From Eggerthellaceae bacterium (lineage in GTDB: Bacteria; Actinomycetota; Coriobacteriia; Coriobacteriales; Eggerthellaceae): a stretch of 42,750 bases of DNA. The stretch covers positions 1 through 42,750 of the forward strand of contig CAJTDS010000019.1 of NCBI GenBank assembly GCA_910575165.1. The letters run 5' to 3'. Shown here one piece after another: positions 37,350 through 42,750 of the stretch. The notes under the pieces are model-generated. The model saw nothing but the letters and a program-made list of their open reading frames with translations, had not been told where the DNA came from and did no database searches. The stretch's first letter is position 1; every line of letters starts with the position of its first letter. Made by a program: the position numbers and the translations under genes.

Positions 37350-38344
37350 AGGGGCCTTTCGTTCGGTATCGGGTGCGGGTCCGCATCGCCTTCCGGCGCG
37401 TTGACGACGGTCCGCACGACGTACTGGGGCATGCGGTTCAACGTCATGAAGACGCGTCCTACGTATTCGCCAACCATGCCCGCGACCGCGCACAGGGCGC
37501 CTGTCGATGCCGCCACGAGGGCGGCCAGGAGCAGCAGCCCGGAGCCGAGGGCAACGCCGGCAATCAGGAACGCCGCGAAGAGGAGGGCGAACAGCCCTCC
37601 GGCTGCGAACGCGATCCGCAACGGGGCGATGGAGAAGTTCGTGAACCCGTTCATCCACACCCGCAGCAGCTTCTTCAGCGTGTAGCCGGTGGTCCCCTCC
37701 ATGCGGGGCCGGTCGCTCATGGGGACCAGCGCCACTCGGTCGGTCGCCTGGAAGAGAAGGCCCGAGAGGTAGGGGTAGGGGCCTTCGTAGGAGACGACGT
37801 GCCGAAGCACCATACGGTCGAACGCGAAGAAGTTCGACATGGTGAAGTCCTCGGGCAGGCCTATGACCTTGCGCGCCATCCAGGTGTTCACGGCGCTTCC
37901 GAGGTTCTTGAAGCCGCTCTGGTGCTTGCGTCCGTACTCCGCCACGGCCAGATCGGCGCCTTCGTTGAGGGCGGCAAGCAGCTTCGGGGTTTGGTCGACG
38001 GGACACTGCCCGTCGTCGTCGAGCGTGACGATCAGGCGCCCTTGCGCCATGCGGTAGCCTGCCATGCGCGCGTTGGTCTGGCCGAAGTTGCGCCCGAACT
38101 CCACCACCCGCAGCCAGGGGCGCAGGCGTGCGGCCTCGGCGAGCACGGCGAACACGTTGTCGGGGGAGCCGTCCACGACGCAGACGACCTCGAAGGCCCC
38201 AAGGCCCGCCTCCTGCGCGGTGCGCTCTATCTCGGCCACGACGCTCATCACGGTGCGCTCGCTGCGGTAGCAGGGGATGACGAAGGAGACTTCGGGCCGG
38301 TTCCGGGAAACGGGCGCTTGGTCGATGCTGGCGGCTGCGTTCAC
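37346..38344 (-). CDS. Family 2 glycosyltransferase, polyprenyl-phosphate type, two C-terminal membrane segments
   Basis: Probably moves a sugar onto undecaprenyl phosphate at the inner membrane face. The protein (about 332 residues) has a GT-A fold with SFVIPCYRSERTV, the VVDGSPDNV loop, GRNFGQTNA and the metal-binding VTLDDDGQCP. Two hydrophobic segments at the C-terminus (from about residue 230) match the DPM1/GtrB/ArnC group. The GTG at 38344 is chosen: it lies one base after the previous stop and has GGGGTGG upstream. An ATG at 38359 is an alternative adding five residues. The WecE-like gene follows with a 4-bp overlap. Confidence 0.87.
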   Translation of the reverse strand: MNAAASIDQAPVSRNRPEVSFVIPCYRSERTVMSVVAEIERTAQEAGLGAFEVVCVVDGSPDNVFAVLAEAARLRPWLRVVEFGRNFGQTNARMAGYRMAQGRLIVTLDDDGQCPVDQTPKLLAALNEGADLAVAEYGRKHQSGFKNLGSAVNTWMARKVIGLPEDFTMSNFFAFDRMVLRHVVSYEGPYPYLSGLLFQATDRVALVPMSDRPRMEGTTGYTLKKLLRVWMNGFTNFSIAPLRIAFAAGGLFALLFAAFLIAGVALGSGLLLLAALVAASTGALCAVAGMVGEYVGRVFMTLNRMPQYVVRTVVNAPEGDADPHPIPNERPL

Positions 38345-38345
38345 G

Positions 38346-39488
38346 CTAGGCCACCCCATCCCGCGTCGAATCGCCGCGGCTGCCGGCGTAGATGGCGTAG
38401 CCGAACCGGGTGGAGCTGTCCTGCACCTGGGCGTCCGGGTCGTGGTCCTTCAGCTCGCGCCGCAGGCAGGCAAGCCCGCGCCCGCAGACGAGCTCTTCGT
38501 CGAAGCGCTCCAATTCGCCGTCCTCGAAGGCGAACCGCACGCACGCCTCGTCGAAATGAGCTCCCCGCGTCAGGTCCGGCTCGTGCCCGCAGGCGACGTC
38601 GATCACCATGCGAAGGAAGTCGTAGCCGGTGGACAGCTGCACGAGGTCCGACCCTATGAAGTCGCCCCCCATGCGGGCGCCGATCTCCACGATGCGGACC
38701 TCGCCCGCGGGGGTGAGGAAGAACTCGGTGTGCGACGCTCCGTAGCGGATGCCGAGGGCGTCGAGCCCCGCGAAGACGGCGGCCTCCACGGACGGGACGA
38801 GCTGCGCCGGAATTCCCGAGGGCTCGTCGTGGCCGTGCTCGATGAAGTGGGGTGCGCCGCTCGTGTGCTTCCGCGTGAGGGCCAGCAGACGGTGGCGGCC
38901 CTCGAAGGAGATGCACTCGCAGCTGTACTCGTCGCCGACTATGAACTCCTCGACGACCGCCTGGCCCGCGAAAGAAGCCTCGCAGGCCTGCCTCACGGCA
39001 TCGGCGAGCCCGTCTGCGGAGTCGACCCGGTTGACCGCGCGGCTGCCGGACCTGTCGACCGGCTTCACGATCAGGGGGTAGGGCAGCGACGCGGGGTCGG
39101 CGGGAGGGCTGTCGGGCGAGGCGAGCAGGTGCGAGGGCACGGGCACGCCGGCCGCCTCGAAGGCCTCGCGCATGAGGAACTTGTTCGTGGCCACCTTGTC
39201 GCAGCGCTCGTCGTTGGCGGGGTTGCCCAGGGCCCGCTGCACATGGTTCACCGTGAGCACGGCCAGGTCAGATCCGATCGAGACGGCCGCGTCCGCCCCG
39301 ATGCGCCGGCATTCCTCAAGGATGGCGTCGCGCTCCACGATGCTCACCGGGTGGAACGCATCCGCCGTCCGCTCGCCCACGTCCCCCGCCGCCCAGGCGA
39401 ACACGTGGGTCTCGTAGCCCATCTCCCGGGCTTTGAGTATCAGCGGGTTCTGGAACTCGTTGGCGCCTATGATGGCGAGCTTTCTCAT
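38346..39488 (-). CDS. ATP-grasp carboxylate-amine ligase (first of two)
   Basis: A 380-residue ATP-grasp protein that would activate a carboxylate as acyl phosphate and join it to an amine. It has the N-terminal Rossmann-like pre-domain (KLAIIGANEFQNPLILKA), the substrate-binding stretch CDKVATNKFLMREAFEAAGVPVP, and the ATP-binding YPLIVKPVDRSGSRAV. The metal-binding EFFLTPAGEVRIVEIGARMGGDF follows. The ATG at 39488 follows GGAGTGCT and overlaps the previous stop (ATGA). In a glycan operon it may add an amino acid to an amino sugar, but the substrate is unknown. Confidence 0.85.
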   Translation of the reverse strand: MRKLAIIGANEFQNPLILKAREMGYETHVFAWAAGDVGERTADAFHPVSIVERDAILEECRRIGADAAVSIGSDLAVLTVNHVQRALGNPANDERCDKVATNKFLMREAFEAAGVPVPSHLLASPDSPPADPASLPYPLIVKPVDRSGSRAVNRVDSADGLADAVRQACEASFAGQAVVEEFIVGDEYSCECISFEGRHRLLALTRKHTSGAPHFIEHGHDEPSGIPAQLVPSVEAAVFAGLDALGIRYGASHTEFFLTPAGEVRIVEIGARMGGDFIGSDLVQLSTGYDFLRMVIDVACGHEPDLTRGAHFDEACVRFAFEDGELERFDEELVCGRGLACLRRELKDHDPDAQVQDSSTRFGYAIYAGSRGDSTRDGVA

Positions 39489-41416
39489 AGCACTCCTGTG
39501 TCGTCGTTGCGAAGGGGGAGGGTCTGCTCCCAATCGAGGATCGGCGAGGGATCGGGGGAAAGCGAGAACTTGTAGACGCCGGCAGTTTCGTTAAGGACAT
39601 CCACCAACTCGACGTTCACCGGCCCGTATTTCGACTCGAGGTAATCGCTGACAACTTCGACGTAGTCGCCTCGCTCGAGATTGCTGATGTAGTAAACGTT
39701 GTCGGACAGTAAAGTCCTTCCATCCAGAAACCCGTCAATTCCGTTTGCTTCCAGCTGCTTGTTGTAAGCTCCGGTTCTCGTATAGCTTCCGCCCGATATG
39801 ATGAGGTTCGTCAGGTCGCCGTCGTACGTTCTGAACGGGTCGTAGGAGTCGTAGGAGTTGGAGACCGAATAATCGTGGACGAAGACGTCGTCGGGATGTT
39901 GCAGTGCGTAGTTCTCGATCGCCGCCATTTGAGGAATCGAGTAAGAGTCTCTTTTCCTGAGTTTCTCTATGTCGCTAGCGGCGGAGACGGAGCCGAACAG
40001 CACGGAGACGGCGAGTACTGCGGCCATGAAGCCTTTTGCCGCGAGAGGCAGTTGTGGCAGTCGGTGGGAAGACCCGTGCTTGCCGATTTTCCGGTTGGGG
40101 ATACCCGCTGCTGCGTTCAGACCGCCGACTAGCTGAAACAAAAAACAAGAAGCAGCTGGAAGCGCGACGGTTAAGAAAAGGCGAAGGAGCCAGCGTCCCG
40201 ACAGACACAAGTACAGGCAGAGGCAAAAGGAGACAAGCGCCACGACGACAGTCCACAAGCAAAAGGCAATGGATGAACGACGGTTTCGTCTCCACAGAAG
40301 AGCCCCCGCCAAAAAGCTTGTCAGACCCAGGCTGGCAACGACGACCAGGTCGCCCCGAGCCGTTTCGTTTTCTTTGAACAGGCTATATCCCAGGCTGATG
40401 GCGTCCCTTATCGATGGCTGGATCGTTGCCGTTTCAGGAGACTGGACAATATGCTCCAGAGCGGGTGTGTCGATTGCTTCGTCTACGTAGATCAGCGATC
40501 TGGCTAGATTGAAGACCTCTTCAGACCACCCTGCTGCCAGGTACATGTCCGGAGCTTCTTCGTACGAGGGCCGAACATGGTCTTGGAACTCTATGCGCCA
40601 TTGGTTGTAGGCGCCGTAGGATGAGTTGTCCCCTAAGCGCTGCAACAGCGTGTCGAATCCGTAGAAGCAAGCGACGACAAGCAGCGCGGCGAGAAGCGGA
40701 CGAGCGGCCCATTTCAGCGTATCCGCTTTGATGCGATTGCGAAATCCGCTTTTTGAATAAAGGAGAATTCTTCCCACGCAGAGCAACCAGAAAACGGAGC
40801 AGCAAATACCCGCTGATTTCCGCTCGATGAAGGCAAGGGCGAGAAACAGCAGGGAAAGGCAGAAGTAGCGTCGGTTTTGCTGCGTGCTGAGTCCTGTATC
40901 GCCTATGCAAAGGCAGAGCGCACACGATGCCGCGCCGAGCGTTGCGGCGGTGGTGGTGAACTGCATTCTCTGGACGGGATACAGGTAAACCGTGGCAAGG
41001 AGCGCCGCCAAGATGAGCGTGGGCCACAGCACAGAGCGATTCGGCGGTGTTATGCGAACCAAGCAGCCGCCGATGACGGACAGCCCGGCAAGCAGGAAAG
41101 ACAGCTCTACGATCGAGTACCACTGAACACCATCCGTTATACGGTAGAGCAGAGACATGAGAAAGCCGAATGCCGAGTTGAAAAAGGTGAGCTGGAAGTA
41201 CGGATCTCCGGTTTTCTCGCCCGAAATCGTCATCATCATGTTGTAATCATCTACGGTGTCGAAGACGATTCCCCTGCTCATCGCAATGACGATGAATGCA
41301 ACTAGACACAGAGCGGAGGAGTAGGCGAAGGGGTGGTTCCGAACTGCTTTCACCCAGTGCGCGGCTGGCATGCTGCTGGCATGCGCCGGGTTTCTGTCGT
41401 CGATGGCGAAGGGCAT
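39485..41416 (-). CDS. Large multi-pass membrane protein of the glycan operon
   Basis: A 643-residue protein with about ten membrane segments between residues 30 and 480 and a C-terminal soluble part of about 160 residues. No family is firmly recognised. The layout (a short acidic loop after segment 1 with D-T-V-D-D-Y-N, many helices, then an extracytoplasmic tail) resembles GT-C-type glycosyltransferases and other lipid-linked-sugar enzymes. Base composition is clearly lower in GC than the flanking chromosome, a sign of transfer. Start at ATG 41416 is one base after the previous gene and has a weak ribosome site; translational coupling is likely. Confidence 0.75.
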   Translation of the reverse strand: MPFAIDDRNPAHASSMPAAHWVKAVRNHPFAYSSALCLVAFIVIAMSRGIVFDTVDDYNMMMTISGEKTGDPYFQLTFFNSAFGFLMSLLYRITDGVQWYSIVELSFLLAGLSVIGGCLVRITPPNRSVLWPTLILAALLATVYLYPVQRMQFTTTAATLGAASCALCLCIGDTGLSTQQNRRYFCLSLLFLALAFIERKSAGICCSVFWLLCVGRILLYSKSGFRNRIKADTLKWAARPLLAALLVVACFYGFDTLLQRLGDNSSYGAYNQWRIEFQDHVRPSYEEAPDMYLAAGWSEEVFNLARSLIYVDEAIDTPALEHIVQSPETATIQPSIRDAISLGYSLFKENETARGDLVVVASLGLTSFLAGALLWRRNRRSSIAFCLWTVVVALVSFCLCLYLCLSGRWLLRLFLTVALPAASCFLFQLVGGLNAAAGIPNRKIGKHGSSHRLPQLPLAAKGFMAAVLAVSVLFGSVSAASDIEKLRKRDSYSIPQMAAIENYALQHPDDVFVHDYSVSNSYDSYDPFRTYDGDLTNLIISGGSYTRTGAYNKQLEANGIDGFLDGRTLLSDNVYYISNLERGDYVEVVSDYLESKYGPVNVELVDVLNETAGVYKFSLSPDPSPILDWEQTLPLRNDDTGVL

Positions 41417-41417
41417 G

Positions 41418-42590
41418 CTACAGGGACGACAGCCGCTCTATAAGGCGCTCTCGCTCCGCTGCTAGCGCCGATGTGCAGTCTGAGAGTGCGTTGCCTGCGG
41501 CCACGATCTGCCCGATGCATTGGCCTGCATCCTCGGTTCGAGCCGATGCGAAAAGGATGGTGCTGCGGATATTGGGATCGATGCAGCGTATCGGGGAATA
41601 GCCGTTGCACCGATATCCGTCGGCATAGACCATCTCCGATGCGAGGGCTTTGCGGCGGCTGGGAGCGATGTCGCCTATGGCCTCCCCTAAAGCTATCCTG
41701 ACGATCAGCTCGTAGTAATCGACCCCCAGCAGCTCGCCGGTGAGCTCCGGCAAACCGTTCGCGCCGGCTCGGCCCGTAAGCTCAAGGATGCAGAGCCCTT
41801 CGGCTCCCCCGCGGTAGTCGATGTTGACCGCGCAGTTGTCGAAGCCGCATGCGGCAATTGCTTTTCGTCCAAGGCAAACTGCTTCGTTTACAAGGTCCTG
41901 GTGTTCGAACGGGTAGTAATGGATATAGGGCTTGGGATTTGCGCCCCCCGTCATCAGGTCGCCGTGGGTCTGGATGAAGACCACATCTCCGTTGCTGACG
42001 ATTGCTTGCGCACCAAACTCTATGCCGCCGAGGTACTCCTCGACCAGACAGAATCCCTCCTCAGCGAGGATTTCCTCCGCTTTTTCGCAGGCGTTGCACA
42101 GCGTTTCGCATATGAATACGCCCGCGCTTCCTTGCGAGTGCGACAGTTTGAGAACGAGCGGTAGACCGAATTCGTCGGCGATACCGACCAGCTCGCTAGG
42201 GGAGCCAATGACACGGTATCGCGCAGAAGGCACGTCGTGGTCCGAGAGCGTTTCTTTGAGAGCTCTCTTGTCGAAACACAGGCGCGAGGATGCTTCGGAG
42301 GGCCCGGGAAGACCCAGAGTGTCGACAACTCGTCCGAGCGATTGCATCGCGGTATCCATGCAACTAGTAACGACGGCGTCCGCATGCTGCTCCTTCGCGG
42401 CTGCGAGCACCGCTTCTGGGTCGGATATGTCAACGATGGCAATTTCGTCGGCGTACTGAAACCCTGGATATTCTCCTGCGATGCTTGCCGCTACGGATCG
42501 ATGCCCGAGGTTCCTGATGGCTTTGTAGAGCCCGACTTGCCCGCGTCCGGCTCCAAGCACCATTACTGTTTTGGCGGTATTGGTTGTCAT
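41418..42590 (-). CDS. ATP-grasp carboxylate-amine ligase (second of two)
   Basis: A 390-residue ATP-grasp protein. It has a nucleotide-fold start VMVLGAGRGQVGLYKAIRNLGH, the stretch CFDKRALKETLSDHDVPSARY, PLVLKLSHSQGSAGVF for ATP binding and CILELTGRAGANGLPEL for metal binding. It shares the layout of the other ATP-grasp gene in the operon but little direct sequence, so they are not recent duplicates. Slightly low GC like the membrane protein next to it. It begins 16 bp after the rmlA stop. Confidence 0.85.
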   Translation of the reverse strand: MTTNTAKTVMVLGAGRGQVGLYKAIRNLGHRSVAASIAGEYPGFQYADEIAIVDISDPEAVLAAAKEQHADAVVTSCMDTAMQSLGRVVDTLGLPGPSEASSRLCFDKRALKETLSDHDVPSARYRVIGSPSELVGIADEFGLPLVLKLSHSQGSAGVFICETLCNACEKAEEILAEEGFCLVEEYLGGIEFGAQAIVSNGDVVFIQTHGDLMTGGANPKPYIHYYPFEHQDLVNEAVCLGRKAIAACGFDNCAVNIDYRGGAEGLCILELTGRAGANGLPELTGELLGVDYYELIVRIALGEAIGDIAPSRRKALASEMVYADGYRCNGYSPIRCIDPNIRSTILFASARTEDAGQCIGQIVAAGNALSDCTSALAAERERLIERLSSL

Positions 42591-42606
42591 GGTGTCAGCC
42601 CGGTTT

Positions 42607-42750
42607 CTAGATGCCTGCGTCCTGCTCCTGGTTGGACACGAGGAACAGGTGCTGGCCGTACTTGGTCTTGTTGGAGCGCGTCGAGGCGATGCGCTTGAGC
42701 TGCTCGCGGTCGATGAAGCCCTTGCGGTAGGCGATCTCCTCGATGCAGGA
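42607..42750 (-). CDS. rmlA: Glucose-1-phosphate thymidylyltransferase, C-terminal end (partial)
   Basis: Only the last 47 residues are in the window; the gene continues past the right edge. They read IEEIAYRKGFIDREQL and KYGQHL, the typical C-terminal helices of RmlA, which makes dTDP-glucose from dTTP and glucose 1-phosphate. It is at the head of the visible operon and provides the activated sugar for the dehydratase and aminotransferase at the other end. Confidence 0.8.
   Translation of the reverse strand, partial: SCIEEIAYRKGFIDREQLKRIASTRSNKTKYGQHLFLVSNQEQDAGI

Overview
The window reads as a piece of a high-GC actinobacterial chromosome, most likely class Coriobacteriia (Eggerthella/Gordonibacter-like). 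This is inferred from the high GC content, the gene families, the LAKT-type wall-sorting motifs and a DapL lysine route; no 16S gene or other direct taxonomic marker is present. Coding density is high and many neighbours overlap by 4 bp (ATGA). No tRNA, rRNA, CRISPR array or insertion sequence was seen.

Region 1 (1 to about 4180) is lower in GC and unlike the rest. It looks like one end of an integrative element sitting against the 3' end of guaA, a known integration site. It holds a minus-strand operon (small OB-like protein, membrane-anchored FtsK/Tra-type ATPase, TrpR-type HTH protein, small membrane protein). Facing it is a stand-alone RecB/Cas4-like PD-(D/E)XK nuclease candidate. About 650 bp of non-coding DNA at the left is rich in short hairpins. 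The end next to guaA carries GTTTCCT repeats, a pair of 9-bp direct repeats and two hairpins. No integrase or replication initiator lies inside the window, so the element continues to the left.

Region 2 (4181-10380) holds guaA (minus), a HAD phosphatase, a chorismate mutase/DAHP synthase pair, and a divergent EF-G-like GTPase (minus). Region 3 (10462-14544) is one 1360-residue surface protein. It appears to be two secreted, wall-anchored proteins joined in frame, with a LAKT-type sorting signal and a second signal peptide in the middle. Region 4 (14938-21260) holds glmS, acpS, nnrD, a DUF308 membrane protein and ligA.

Region 5 (21300-26659) is a molybdenum block: modA behind a strong promoter overlapped by an AT-rich inverted repeat, modB with an unusual extracytoplasmic N-terminal domain, modC, then moaA and moaC. 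Import and the first pterin step of cofactor synthesis are thus side by side. Region 6 (26840-34740) holds serA (minus), a DUF1846 protein, dapL, a diacylglycerol kinase-like lipid kinase (minus), pyrG and a XerC/D recombinase.

Region 7 (34763-42750, minus) is one tightly coupled operon for a surface glycan: the 3' end of rmlA, an ATP-grasp ligase, a large membrane protein, a second ATP-grasp ligase, a polyprenyl-phosphate-type glycosyltransferase, a WecE-like sugar aminotransferase and an NDP-hexose 2,3-dehydratase. The mix suggests a dTDP-activated deoxy- and/or amino-sugar that may be amidated with an amino acid. The product is not known from sequence alone.
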